A DNA stretch of 64,000 nucleotides, from positions 42,817,849 through 42,881,848 of the forward strand of contig NC_092868.1 in the NCBI RefSeq assembly GCF_032062135.1, in the 5' to 3' direction. The translations under genes and the position numbers were made by a program. A model generated the notes under the pieces. It saw only the letters and a list, made by a program, of their open reading frames with translations, made no database searches and was not told the origin of the DNA. Each line of letters starts with the position of its first letter. Position 1 is the first letter of the stretch. Shown one piece after another: positions 52,706 through 62,559 of the stretch. This DNA is from Pyxicephalus adspersus (Eukaryota > Chordata > Amphibia > Anura > Pyxicephalidae).

Positions 52706-53550
52706 TTAAAGCGTACCTAAACTCAGAATTTTCATTTACATAAAAGGGTAGACAACCCTTTTATGTTATGTAAAAATTCTGTGTGTTTTTTTTTTAAGTG
52801 CAACACCCTTTTATTAAAAAAAAAGAAAAAAGGTGCAGCCCCGCCCCCTAATTCTCGATAGCCTACACCAGGGGTGTCAAACATAAACACAGAGTGGGCC
52901 AAAATGAAAAATCGAGGGCCAACCTTTATTTTATTGAAAAAATATCCACTATTGAGGAAGGTCACTAATGAATATAAACAGAGGAGGGGGCGCTTTTGGG
53001 CCCTAATTGATGCGCCAGCAGAACATTCTGGGATTTGTCGTACTAGTGGTGCACGCACTGTCTACTGTCAGGCCAGCTCTAGTAGACATTTGATATTTTC
53101 TTGCAAGCCAAATTACAGTGCGGGCCAAATCCCCACGGGCCTGTATGTTTGACACCCCTGGCCTAGGCGATCAAGAATGAATGGGAGGGCAAAGCCTTCT
53201 GGGATGGCGCACCTACATCACGCATCCTGGGAGGCTCTTCGGTGCTCCTTCTGCGCATGCCCGAGCACCTTTTATCAAAAGGGAAAAAAAAAGCAATCTC
53301 ACACATGCGCAGTGACATCGGCAATTTTTTTTTCCCCAACTATGTCACCCAATCTTGCGTCTGGGTTGGGTGACATAGTAAGAAGAACCCAGAAGAAGAG
53401 GAGAAGATGGTGGTTCCCGAAGACAGATGCCAGGACGACGCGGGACCCGATGGAAGAGCCCTCGGACCGTTCGACTGTGCTGCAGGATTGAAGGTAAGTG
53501 TATGTTTATTTATTTTTTTTTAGCCATTTTTGAGTTTAGTTCCTCTTTGA
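52706..53550 (+). mobile_element. TTAA-type element carrying a nested hAT MITE
   Basis: It starts TTAAAGCGTACCTAAACTCA and ends GAGTTTAGTTCCTCTTTGA (final TTAA worn to TTGA). The outer sequence aligns, reversed, with the element at 21069-21588. It contains TTCTGCGCATGCCCGAGCAC and CACACATGCGCAGTGACATC, and near its right end CTGCAGGATTGAAGGTAAGT, which is a consensus 5' splice donor AAG/GTAAGT (53491-53500). The 104-codon frame at 53177-53491 lies inside the element and has no transposase motif. The element is split by the hAT at 52869-53160. Confidence 0.8.
52869..53160. mobile_element. 292-bp hAT MITE nested in the TTAA element
   Basis: Termini CAGGGGTGTCAAACATAAAC and TGTATGTTTGACACCCCTG are inverted over about 18 bp. 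Flanking octamers are GCCTACAC (52861-52868) and GCCTAGGC (53161-53168), 6 of 8 matching. The related TTAA element at 21069-21588 shows the unoccupied sequence GATTGCCTAGGTGATCAAGA (reversed), confirming that the hAT sits in a single GCCTAGGx site. The element is non-coding. Confidence 0.9.
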
Positions 53551-53559
53551 TTTTCAAGC

Positions 53560-54935
53560 AGAAAAATGAAAATGTGACTGCCCCAGCTGAAAAATAAATA
53601 TTAAGTGGTCAAAGTTCCATGAGGATGTAGATTTTCCACCATTTGGGTATCCTTTGGCAATCCCTAGGCAACATAGAGGGACAGTTATGAAAATGTCTAG
53701 AACTGTGACACCTAATTAAAAATCATGGATTCTTCTTAAGAAAATATCTAATAGGAATATATAATCGTAAATAGTTGGGCCACTTACATCACGGTGTTTA
53801 TGGATCTTCTTTTTATAATTCCCATCAGAGTAACCATTGAAGCTTTGACATTATTGATTTCATTCTGATGGTCAATGTGAACCATCGATCCTTAGCGGTG
53901 TGTAAACTCTTACCAACCTGACCTGAAGCTTACTATGCAAAGGCCTTTTTTTACTTGGCTCTAGAAGTTGAATTGGGTGGTGCAGGAAAGGTAAGTACTC
54001 CTAACATGGACATAAAGTCTATTAATTTAGCCTCTTACTTTGCCCTGTAGTGAAGCACAGATTCATTTTAAAGTCAGGGAAAATCTTAACCTGCCAATGG
54101 GTATTAGATCATTTTTTTTCCTGAATCCATCTCTCTACTTCTCAATCCTACCAGCCGTTGTCAACTACTCATTACCCTCCTGGATTCACTCTCAGCTTAC
54201 AGTTTCTTTAAAAACTATTTGTTTGTCTTTGATGACATTACCTGATAGTTTCTATTGGCTGAAACATATGTTTGTGTCTTATTTATTACTTCTTGATGAT
54301 ACATTTTTGCATATATTACTATCCTGTGCTATTTGTAAAATATTTGTTTTCCTAAAGCCATTTATAATGACTGTAATTTGTTTTGGGTAACAGTTTATTT
54401 ATTTATTCCAGAGTAATAAAAACTCTGTTTTTTGTTTAAATAAAGTTATAAATGAGCATATTGGAGACAAGGCTCTGTCTGTTAGCTGTAACGAGTGTGT
54501 AAAGAAACACTTAAACTAAGTCTTTCCTATTAGAAAATGGGAGGCTGTCATGGCTGAGCTCCTGCTGAAAATGCTAGTTGCCTGCCCTTTGGGTTTAACA
54601 CCTAAATGCTAAGTTTTCTAACAATTAACAGATTTCTTTCAAATTAGAGTGTGTAGGTTGTAAGTAACACCACTTCCTCTCCTCTAAGTTGTGGTTCGCT
54701 GCATACCCTGGTGAAAGTACAGTAACATTTAAATAGGAGAAGGACAAAGACAGGGTATTTTCGAATGCAACATTGTATTCATCCGTATGGATAAAGCATG
54801 TACAATGTTACAATTAACAATAGTACACATATCAATTATATTCATATAGAACATTGCCACTTAATTTTCAGTGGAATAGAGTATAAATTCTAAACATTGA
54901 TTCCTAGGTACACCTGAGCTGAATGCGAAAAGCAA
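53560..54935. other. Low-copy AT-rich DNA, no gene recognised
   Basis: The 116-codon frame at 54040-54390 is hydrophobic but has no known family, no upstream exon evidence and unremarkable composition. GGAAAGGTAAGTACTCC near 53985 is a donor-like block. No repeat termini were recognised. Confidence 0.4.
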
Positions 54936-54944
54936 GTGTATATC

Positions 54945-54988
54945 ATGTCCCGATGCGTTTCGCCCTATATGGCTTCCTCAGGGGACTT
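54945..54988 (-). ncRNA. Minimal hammerhead-ribozyme-like motif (E), best copy
   Basis: Minus strand, in order: GTCCC (helix I, plus 54982-54986), core box CTGAGGA (plus 54975-54981), AGCC-ATATAG-GGC (helix II of 3 bp after one extra A), core box GAAA (plus 54958-54961), CGCATC (plus 54952-54957), GGGAC (helix I, plus 54947-54951). Helix I is a perfect 5-bp GTCCC/GGGAC stem. All invariant core positions I know for the hammerhead are present. Helix III is reduced to one or two pairs, as in the minimal type reported from Penelope-like elements. Confidence 0.65.
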
Positions 54989-54989
54989 G

Positions 54990-55140
54990 TTGACATCAAA
55001 AGTGCAATATTAGAAGCTTATGCGAAGAGATCGCAAAGGAATCAGTGATGCGACTCATCCATCCAAAAACTGGGGTGGATGAAAGGTAAAATCCTGGGGG
55101 CATGGGCGCCAGATGGTGGTGCTGTTGTAGGGAGCAGCTT
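54990..55140. other. Flank of hammerhead-bearing repeat
   Basis: CTTGTTGACATCAAAAGTGC just beyond the motif resembles CAGTTGAGATCAATACTAAA beyond motif D, indicating that the shared repeat extends at least about 25 bp past the ribozyme. No coding remnant is seen. Confidence 0.4.
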
Positions 55141-55144
55141 ATGG

Positions 55145-55259
55145 TTGGCAAATGTTTTCAATACTGGACCAGATTGATTTCAGGTGTGCTTGATCGCCCA
55201 GGTTCTCCCATGATAGTCAATCTTCTCCAGTCTGGGAGACTTTTTGTTTAATCAGGCCC
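55145..55259. mobile_element. Palindromic MITE, right half (copy 7)
   Basis: GGCAAATGTTTTCAATACTG, CAGGTGTGCTTGATCGCCCA, GGTTCTCCCATGATAGTCAA and CTTCTCCAGTCTGGGAGACT end in TTTAATCAGGCCC. The left half is missing. Confidence 0.7.
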
Positions 55260-55264
55260 AAGGT

Positions 55265-56870
55265 TTTTCTGCGTGCATAGATTTTTTTTTACTGCAGGAC
55301 AAGTTTTAGAACAAACCCACTGACAACAAGGGAGGATGGAACATAGTCCACCGCTGTAGTCACTGTTTATAGAAATAACCCTAAAATGCAACTAAATCCA
55401 TTCTATCAAGAATAAAATACATTGAAGCATATTGGTCCTTATATGTGATAGCTGTATTAGTTGTATTTTTTTATTTTCACCCAAAGTTCTTGGCAGTAAC
55501 AAGCCTGTCATAGGGTGACAATGCTTACCGTACTTACTGTATCCTATCTAAGGAGGAACATCATGTCATCCTAGGCTGCTCTCTTCTGATTTGTACTACA
55601 GAACATATTCCAACTCTCCTATCTCTATCACATAGAAGAAAGCTCTGTACTACCCAGAAATCAGCTGAATGGGACTTATGGCACTTTTGGCACAATTGGT
55701 AATGAAAATCATAGCCCCATGGAACAATTTCTCCTTTGTAACCAAAGCCCACTATCCCTATTTTCCTCTTTTTTGGACTGGTGTGTAGACCTCAATACAA
55801 AAAAATATTATTGCGTTTTTCTCTACTATAGCGTTTACCTTTCCTCTATATTATTAAGATACAGATAAAGGAAAGGGAAGGTTAAAAAAAAGAATTGTTG
55901 GTTTAACAAATTTATTCCTAATCAATTCTTGATGGTCAATGTAACAGAGCTACATCCATTGTGCGTACTTTGTGCTACACAAAACAAAAAGTTGTAGGGC
56001 ACTTCATGGAAAACAGAGAATAAGAAAAGCTCATTGTTAGAGTTAACAAGTTCATTTTGTACTTCTAAAACTTGTTAGCACTGCTCAAACCCAATCATTG
56101 AACCAGTGTGACTTTATCGTGCCCCCATCCTGTCAATAACACAATTTCCAGCAATGAATTTAATCACAGATAAAAATCACAAACTCATGTGTAAACGCAA
56201 CCAAACATAGGTTCATCAAAGAGAGGAGATCACTGCCATTAATCTTTGAGATGGGTTAAAATGGACAATGTGGTTGTTGAGCAAGGTGAAGAGCGAGGAG
56301 TGTTGATTGCAGAAAAGAGGGGAGGTGCAGGCTGACGCCTGGTGTATCCTTTGGTATTCAGTCACTTTGTCAGTGCAGAAAAATTAACCTGACCCCAAAT
56401 GCATCAGCGTGTGATCGTTCACTCATATACACATATGATACCAATCTCTAATGCCTCAAAGAACCGCATTCCCATCTCCTTATAAACTTTCAAAGCTGTG
56501 AACAGCAGATCTCAACACCCCAAATCCTTTTCGCTTTAAAGATAGGAAAATAAATTCTGTAGAAGGAACTTAAACCAAATCACTCCTGTCAAGCTTGGAT
56601 TCTTCCAAGCATACCTAAAAAAGTAAATTGCAGTAACCTGTGGCAACCTATTACCAGTTTTTGGACTATTTTGCTCTCAGCTGATGATAGGTGAAATCTT
56701 CATGTTCCCTGTCATCACCATGACTCTTATTGCTCAGCTGTAAACTACACTTCCAGGTACCAGTATGACACAAGGCCAGTGAAAAATCTTCATAGGACAA
56801 CTATGCAATTCAAGTGACTTGTCACTTTTGGGAACCATGTTGCGATCTGCCACAGCTGTGTTGTATTCAA
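55265..56870. other. Low-copy AT-rich DNA, no gene recognised
   Basis: The 63-codon minus frame (55561-55752) has no known family. No repeat termini or RNA structure were seen. Confidence 0.45.
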
Positions 56871-56877
56871 GAATGGA

Positions 56878-57056
56878 CATGATACACTTTTATCAGTGAA
56901 GCTGGGTGATCCAAAAAACCTCGAATGGACCTGGTCTAAATACTGAAAACATTTGCTAAAAAATAGCAAAATCCATTCCAGGTTTGCTGGATCGCTCAGG
57001 TTAACTGATGAAAGTGTTTCCTCCCAAGCCTTGGAGAGCTTTAATAAATCAGGGCC
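56878..57056. mobile_element. Palindromic MITE, left terminus lost (copy 8)
   Basis: GATACACTTTTATCAGTGAA, GCTGGGTGATCCAAAAAACC on the left and CCAGGTTTGCTGGATCGCTC, AAGCCTTGGAGAGCTTTAAT, AAATCAGGGCC on the right face each other. The outer 30 bp of the left arm are missing. Confidence 0.75.
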
Positions 57057-57059
57057 TTG

Positions 57060-57360
57060 GTGTGGAGATGGGTAGGTGAGGAGCAGAAAGAAAGTTTCCT
57101 ATTGTGTTTAGCATTAGGTGCCCTGTGCAGAGTATACATGCACACACAGCATTCTCACGCAATCATTTTCCTGGCTCCAAACCGGGTGTTTATGCATTTT
57201 TAGACTGTGCATACATATAAACAATTCATCCCTGCAGGGGACAAAAAAAAGCAGCCCCTCAACTTTTACATTAGGAGATTACATCTACTTTAAACCATAT
57301 CAAAATCCACATTTCTTTGGTTTAGTTTTGGAGTAAGGAGGGGATGTAACTACTTTGATT
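57060..57360. other. Low-copy sequence, nothing recognised
   Basis: A 72-codon frame (57118-57336) shows no known domain. Confidence 0.4.
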
Positions 57361-57366
57361 TTCTTT

Positions 57367-57536
57367 TTAATTTAGTCCGGAACTATATTAAAAAATAAAA
57401 AATAAAAACTACTTACTTTCACTTCCGCAGAGCCACTGATCCCTCCACACTTTGCCATCCTGTAATCCTCCTTCCCGGCACAGAGGAAGCCCAGGGCACC
57501 GCCATCTTCTTCCTTCTGGCTACATCACCTGATAAA
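57367..57536 (+). mobile_element. TTAA-type element fragment
   Basis: TTTAGTCCGGAACTATATTA, CTACTTACTTTCACTTCCGC, TTCCCGGCACAGAGGAAGCC and CTACATCACCTGAT follow the order of the left part of the family (27192, 58181). The splice-donor-like block is mutated here (ACTTACTTT). The right part is missing. Confidence 0.6.
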
Positions 57537-57539
57537 AAC

Positions 57540-58178
57540 TTACAAAGTTAGAATGTAATGTCTGCATTAACGAGCTTCACTGTATTGTTTATTTCTATAT
57601 AAAAATGAAACGTTTGCTTGGAATTAGCCTTTTCTAAATGTTACATACACTTGGTATGCTGATGATAGCACTGTTCACAGGATGTGTATACAGGAACACA
57701 ATTTATTTTAATAAACACACTTTAGTGGGAGATACTTAAATAAACATAGTCTGATATATCACTATTTGCACTGCTCATCCTATCACAAGGCGAAAGAATA
57801 TGTAAACACAATCCAAGTACAGACACAATTACAGTCTCCATTGTAAGTTCAAAGGCTCTATATATCAATAGCTTACAGAAAAAAACTGATTTACGTGATT
57901 GTCACATGAAAGTGCACCTTTCCTTCAATAGTTCGGCATACCACCAAGGACTTTTTATGTATATTTAGTAATATTCCTTTGGTATATTTGTGCCATTGAT
58001 ATGGGTGTATGCAGTATGTTTTCTGGGCTACTTATCTAGGGTTTAATAGAAACACTGTGGCACGAGAGAGGAAGCAATAAAGAGCTTATAATGGTTTCTT
58101 TGTAACTGGTATTATTTGGTAGGATAAGAAGAACAATAGCTTTTTGATTTTAACATTTTTAAACTGATGTTGTATATT
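57540..58178. other. AT-rich low-copy DNA, nothing recognised
   Basis: No frame, termini or structure were recognised. Confidence 0.45.
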
Positions 58179-58569
58179 ATTTAAAGAAGAACTATCGCTA
58201 AAAAGATGAACACTTACCTTTGCAGGTTGAAAGTCTTCAATCCTTCTGCAACCCTAGTCAATTTAGTCCCATGCCATCCTGCTCTTCGTGTTGGTGCAGG
58301 CTGGACACCATGTCCCGCCATCTTTTTCCTGGTTCTTCTAATGTCTTACGTCACCTAATCTCGTACTGCACATGTGCAAGATCTGGTGATGTGACCCCCC
58401 AGCCTCCTGGGTAGTGTTGGTCGAATATCTCACTATTTAATTCGACAGCTATTCGATCAAATAGGGGGATATTGTTCAGGTGATCGAATGCCGAATTCGA
58501 ACACCATTAAAGTCAATGGTGGAAAAATTTGGGTTATTTTTCAGGACTGTGAAGAACTTCAAGAGCAAA

Positions 58570-58602
58570 CAGGGGAGCAGAGCTGACATCTCTGCTCCCC
58601 TG
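58570..58602 (+). repeat. Perfect 13-bp hairpin
   Basis: CAGGGGAGCAGAG (58570-58582) and CTCTGCTCCCCTG (58590-58602) pair fully around the 7-base loop CTGACAT. Confidence 0.9.
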
Positions 58603-58631
58603 ATTGCTTTTGCAGCCCTTTACTAGTTGTA

Positions 58632-58668
58632 TGTGTTCTTGGATAGGGCTTCTCTATCCAAGAACACA
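58632..58668 (+). repeat. Perfect 15-bp hairpin
   Basis: TGTGTTCTTGGATAG (58632-58646) and CTATCCAAGAACACA (58654-58668) pair fully around GGCTTCT. A weaker second version (TTCTTGGATA against TATCTAAGAA) follows at about 58680-58707. Confidence 0.9.
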
Positions 58669-58716
58669 GGAGTCCTGTGTTCTTGGATAAAGAAACTCTA
58701 TCTAAGAATAGGGATA

Positions 58717-58766
58717 GTGCTCCCTGATTGGCTGAGTAAAGCTTTCCTCAGCCAATCAGAGAGCGC
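58717..58766 (+). repeat. 20-bp hairpin, two imperfect positions
   Basis: GTGCTCCCTGATTGGCTGAG (58717-58736) and CTCAGCCAATCAGAGAGCGC (58747-58766) pair at 18 of 20 positions, with 13 consecutive perfect pairs next to a 10-base loop. CTCAGCCAATCA recurs at 58913. Confidence 0.85.
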
Positions 58767-59344
58767 TGGAGATTTTGAATGGGGAGACTTGTCCCCATTT
58801 AACCTCTAGTGCCGCGGATTTCACACTGTTCTCAATGAATGCGACCACGACCGCATTTATTAAAAGATCCCCGGCACTAGAGGTTATTATCAGGGTTTTC
58901 CTTTCCTCAGCCAATCACAGAGCAATAGAGGTAATGAATGGGGAAACTGTCACCATTTAACCTCTAGTGCCCGGGGATCCCACACTGACAGGAGGATGTG
59001 CAGCCCTGGGAATCATCCTGTCATTGTGGGATAACCTGTGAAAAAATAAAAGTTAGTTACACAAATCACACACATTCAATAAATTACTTTATTATTATTT
59101 CTATTATTATTATTTATTATTTTTTTACACTTGAATTTGCGCCGTCGAATCCTGTGTTTTTTGGGTCGGGTCTATCCAAATTTGAACAGCCACATTCGGG
59201 TCGATAATAAGGACAACCCGAATTTGAACACCAACATTACTCTTGGGATACATATTGTAGGTATCCCAGGAGGCTGCAGGCTTCCTATGCAGTCTTTACT
59301 GCCACGTGGGTAAATACTGAAAACGAGGGGTCTCCTCTTTAAGT

Positions 59345-60555
59345 CTTAAAAAAATATTAAATATATAAAAATATTTTCTTATATAAAAGGGTTATTTACT
59401 CTAGTAAAAAATGTGATTATGGGTGAGCTTTAAAATATAAGAATTCATCTTAAGCTATGGATCACTGCATACAGTAGGATCTGGAAAATAGAAAACATTA
59501 AAAAGAACATCTCCTGAAAATGTAATAAATTCCTAATAACCTGACTTAATGAAATATTATTTTTCAGGAACAATCATAATATATAAAGAAAGATGATAGG
59601 TACAAAAAGCACAAAGGTAGCGCTGGAGCCTAAAAAAAGCTCTGATAAAAAGACCCTTCCCTACTTAGTCATATTGAGGCAGATTACTAAAATATAAAGA
59701 CAGAATGTAAGCACACATTCAAATACAAAAACAACAGTATGCTTGCATGGTTCATTACCATATCCTACAATATTACTCGTACTGAGAATGCTGAGATAAG
59801 AAAGAAGTATCCCCATTATATAAACCATCTCAAATTACCCAATTGCATCCTTTGCAAGATAAACTAGAAGATTGGGCTGAATTGTTTATAGAATATCCTC
59901 AAGAAAGGGTAAAGAAAATTCTAATTCTAGCGATAGCTATCAGCTTGTCTGGATCAAGATTAAATTGGAGTTTGAATTCAAATTGCCTGTGACTAGAATG
60001 AAGTCAGTCTTCCATCAATAGAAGCAGAACATAAATCAAAGGCAACATTGCATACAAAATGTTTTTGGGAAGCATTCGCTTGAAAGATCTGGATGCCGAT
60101 GAGCGGAAACAGATTGTTTGAACTACCATCCGGATCTAGTAGATTCCATCAATGTGGCTGGAGAGCAAAAGATGAAAACAATTCCAGTAAATTGGCCAGT
60201 GTTATACAGGAAAGGCAGGTGAGATGGCCTCCTAGATGTCATGGTGCAGGCTACAAGGATCATTCTACTGTCTTTGGATGTATTCTTCTTTTATTAGCAG
60301 ATTTTAAAACTGATCTCTAGGCAGATATAAATGACCTAAAGTAAATGCAGCTCTGTATTCATAATACATAATTTTATTTTTTTGAAAATGCAAGCAGTCT
60401 AAGTACTGGAATATGATGTGATATCGGCCTTATGCGGTCCCTGTACAGCAAGGCTCTGGTAAGTGGCATGCTGCTAAGAGGAGAAAGTACCAGGACTTTT
60501 GAGTTTATCACTGTGCTACTTCTGCTTTTTATTGTCCAGACACAACTTCAGGATG
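59345..60555. other. Low-copy AT-rich DNA, no gene recognised
   Basis: The 75-codon frame at 60093-60320 shows no known domain. No repeat boundary was seen. Confidence 0.45.
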
Positions 60556-60559
60556 AGCT

Positions 60560-61425
60560 CATGACTGGCAAAGCGGGTTGAATCAAATTCAACCACTAGG
60601 GAAATAAACAAACCAGCATATGCCAGACAAAACCCTATAGACATAGTTGATTCAGAGGAAGGCAAAAACCCTTATAAACCCCCATGGCTCCAACATGGGA
60701 ACAAAATTCCCTTCCTGATCCTGTGAGGTCATTGGATGTTTTCTGGATAGACAGTCTCTGTTGTCTTTACTTTAGATCCTTAATACCCAGTTATATTCCG
60801 TGCTTCCAGAAAAGCATCTAACTTTTTCCTAAAGCAATCTATAGTAGTTGCTGAAGCTACTTCCTGAGGGAGCCGATTCCACATTTTCACAGACCTTACA
60901 GTGAAGAATCCCTTCCTTATCCGGAGCTTAAACTTCTTTTCCTCCAGACGCAAAGAGTACCCTCTTGTTCTTTGTAATGATCTCAAAGTAAATAATAGGG
61001 AAGAGAGTTCTCTATATGGACCATTCATATATTTATACAGGGTGATCATATCCCCTCATACATCTCTTCTCAAGGAAGAATAGATTTAGTTCAGCTAATC
61101 TCTCCTCATAGCTGAGCTCCTCCATTCCTTTTATTAGTTTAGTTCCCTTTTCTGCACTCTCTCCAATTCCACAATTGTGAACTGGTGCCCAAAACTGGAC
61201 TGCATATTCCAGATGTGGTCTGACCAATGCCTTGTACAGGGGGAGGAAAATTTCTCCATCTCTGCTGTCTATTCCTCTTTGAATACAAGAAAATGCTTTG
61301 CTAGCTATAGATAGTGCAGCTTAGCATTGCCTGCTGTTAAGTCTATGATCTACCAAAACCCCCAGATCCTTTTCCATTTCTGACTCCCCCAAGTGTATTC
61401 CCCTTAGAAAGTATGAAGCATGCAT
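60560..61425 (-). mobile_element. CR1-like LINE: reverse-transcriptase C-terminus and 3' UTR
   Basis: On the minus strand the protein remnant reads in order GIHLGESEMEKDLGVLVDH, AFSCIQRGIDSRDGEIFLPL, YKALVRPHLEYAVQFWAP, GTKLIKGMEELSYEERLAEL, LRIRKGFFTVRSVKMWNRLP and a stop after ARNITGY (60780). EKDLGVLVD, VRPHLEY, SYEERL and FFTVR-MWN-LP mark the thumb and C-terminal part of CR1-clade reverse transcriptases. The catalytic FADD-type box is upstream and missing. At least one stop and a frameshift (near 61030-61050) break it. The 3' UTR fills 60560-60779 (reversed: AACCCTATAGACATAGTTGA, CCCTTCCTGATCCTG). The element is 5'-truncated near 61425. Confidence 0.92.
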
Positions 61426-61429
61426 ATAC

Positions 61430-61830
61430 AGTATATTGGTGGAAAAGAAATTATTTATTGAACTCTTCATATGTATTGTGCATTGTACTAAAGATCCCTT
61501 TTAAACATTCATAGCAATGCAATACCATGCAAAGTTAGTTAAAGTCAATATTGAATGTTGAATAAGACTATGAATAAGACAACGAGAATAGTCCTTAGTG
61601 GAGGTTATCCTCACTGAAATGCATATATTAAATCATTTTCTACATTTGGACATCTAGGAGATTCAGTTACAAAAGTGAAGATTAATGTCATCCGTTTCTA
61701 CCTCCTGAACCTCCCTCTTGGTCAGTAAGCCTATGGGAAGACATATTGAGCATCATATGATAGGGCAAGTATGACTTTTAAAAGAAATTCAGTTTAAATT
61801 TAAATCTCCAAATCTACCAATAAATCTGAC
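61430..61830. other. AT-rich spacer between two CR1 fragments
   Basis: No frame or repeat boundary was recognised. Confidence 0.45.
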
Positions 61831-61837
61831 CTGCAGG

Positions 61838-62045
61838 TTGAAAAAAGACACAAGTTCATCGAGTTCTACCACAAAAAAAATAAACTTGCATATTCTAGAT
61901 AGAAACCTATACGCAAAATTGATCCATAGGAAAGGCAAAAAACTTCTTATAAAGCATGGTGTATTCACTTCAAGAAGGATTAAATTCATTTTCTAAGACA
62001 ATCAGATATTCCCTGGATCATCAGTCTCTGTATTGACAAAACTAT
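61838..62045 (-). mobile_element. CR1-like LINE 3' UTR only, minus strand
   Basis: GGTTGAAAAAAGACACAAGT, TCATCGAGTTCTACC, TAGGAAAGGCAAAAAACTTC, TTATAAAGCATGGTGTATTC and CCTGGATCATCAGTCTCTG run parallel to the UTR of the 60560 and 45838 copies. It is severely 5'-truncated; no RT sequence remains. Confidence 0.75.
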
Positions 62046-62049
62046 TCCT

Positions 62050-62555
62050 GGAGTTCTTTTTTAAAGTTCTTCTCAAAACAAATGACTTTTCTTATTCTTT
62101 CTGATTTCTTAGCCCCCCGAGACAGGCCATCTTTCCCCACACTAGTCTACATCTCTGACCCCCCTACAAAGCCATAATAAATGTGCCACTCACGGCTAGT
62201 CTCACCACTTATTTGTTTATTTTATATTAAGGAGAATCCACTGCAGGGGCGGGTATGACATCAACTTTTGGCATGGGGCAGCTGTGGGAATTCTGGTGAG
62301 AATTTCTCACCGGTGGAGTCTCTTAGATAAAAGAAGCCAACATGCTACAACCTGCCAGCAACCACATAACGTAAACCACATTAACACATAAGATCAAATT
62401 TGGGTGGAGATGTCCATTAAGGCTTTAGAGACGAATGCTTTAAATAAAAAAAAATTGACGCTTCTCATTTAATAAAGCAAATATTCATTTTAGGCTCTAG
62501 GGGGTTGGAAATATAGCATCTTATTTTTTGGAAAGCGCTGTGTGTACCTTATTTA
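62050..62555. other. Low-copy sequence, nothing recognised
   Basis: No gene or repeat termini were seen. Confidence 0.4.
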
Positions 62556-62559
62556 TTTC

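Larger units (their letters stand above)
58412..59239. mobile_element. 828-bp hAT-like hairpin element, nested
   Basis: Termini TAGTGTTGGTCGAATATC and GAACACCAACATTA are inverted (TARTGTTGGT). Flanking octamers are CTCCTGGG (58404-58411) and CTCTTGGG (59240-59247), 7 of 8 matching. The inside contains three strong hairpins at 58570-58766, two CCTCTAGTGCC boxes (58803 and 58962), one mirrored GGCACTAGAGG (58873) and an AT-rich TTATTATT stretch near 59085-59125. CTCTAGTGCC, TCTCAATGAATGC and GCAGCCCTGGGAATC are shared with 39338-39956, so both belong to one group. There is no transposase. Confidence 0.7.
58181..59342 (+). mobile_element. TTAA-type element split by a nested 828-bp hAT-like element
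   Basis: It begins TTAAAGAAGAACTATCGCTA with GAACACTTACCTTTGCAGGT close behind and ends GGGGTCTCCTCTTTAA. Before the insertion it reads ATGTGACCCCCCAGCCTCCT; after it GGGATACATATTGTAGGTAT and CCCAGGAGGCTGCAGGCTTC, which align with the uninterrupted GGGATGCATGACGTAGGTAT and CGGGAGGCT of 27819-28206. The element is non-coding. Confidence 0.75.

Noticed and set aside
54040..54390. 116-codon hydrophobic frame
   Set aside because: AT-rich DNA gives hydrophobic codons by chance; no family, no neighbours, no start context of note.
58570..58766. Hairpins considered as rho-independent terminators or known microRNA genes
   Set aside because: The DNA is eukaryotic; there is no U tract in the terminator sense, stems are short for microRNA precursors, and they sit in a transposon. 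Reported as a structural finding instead.
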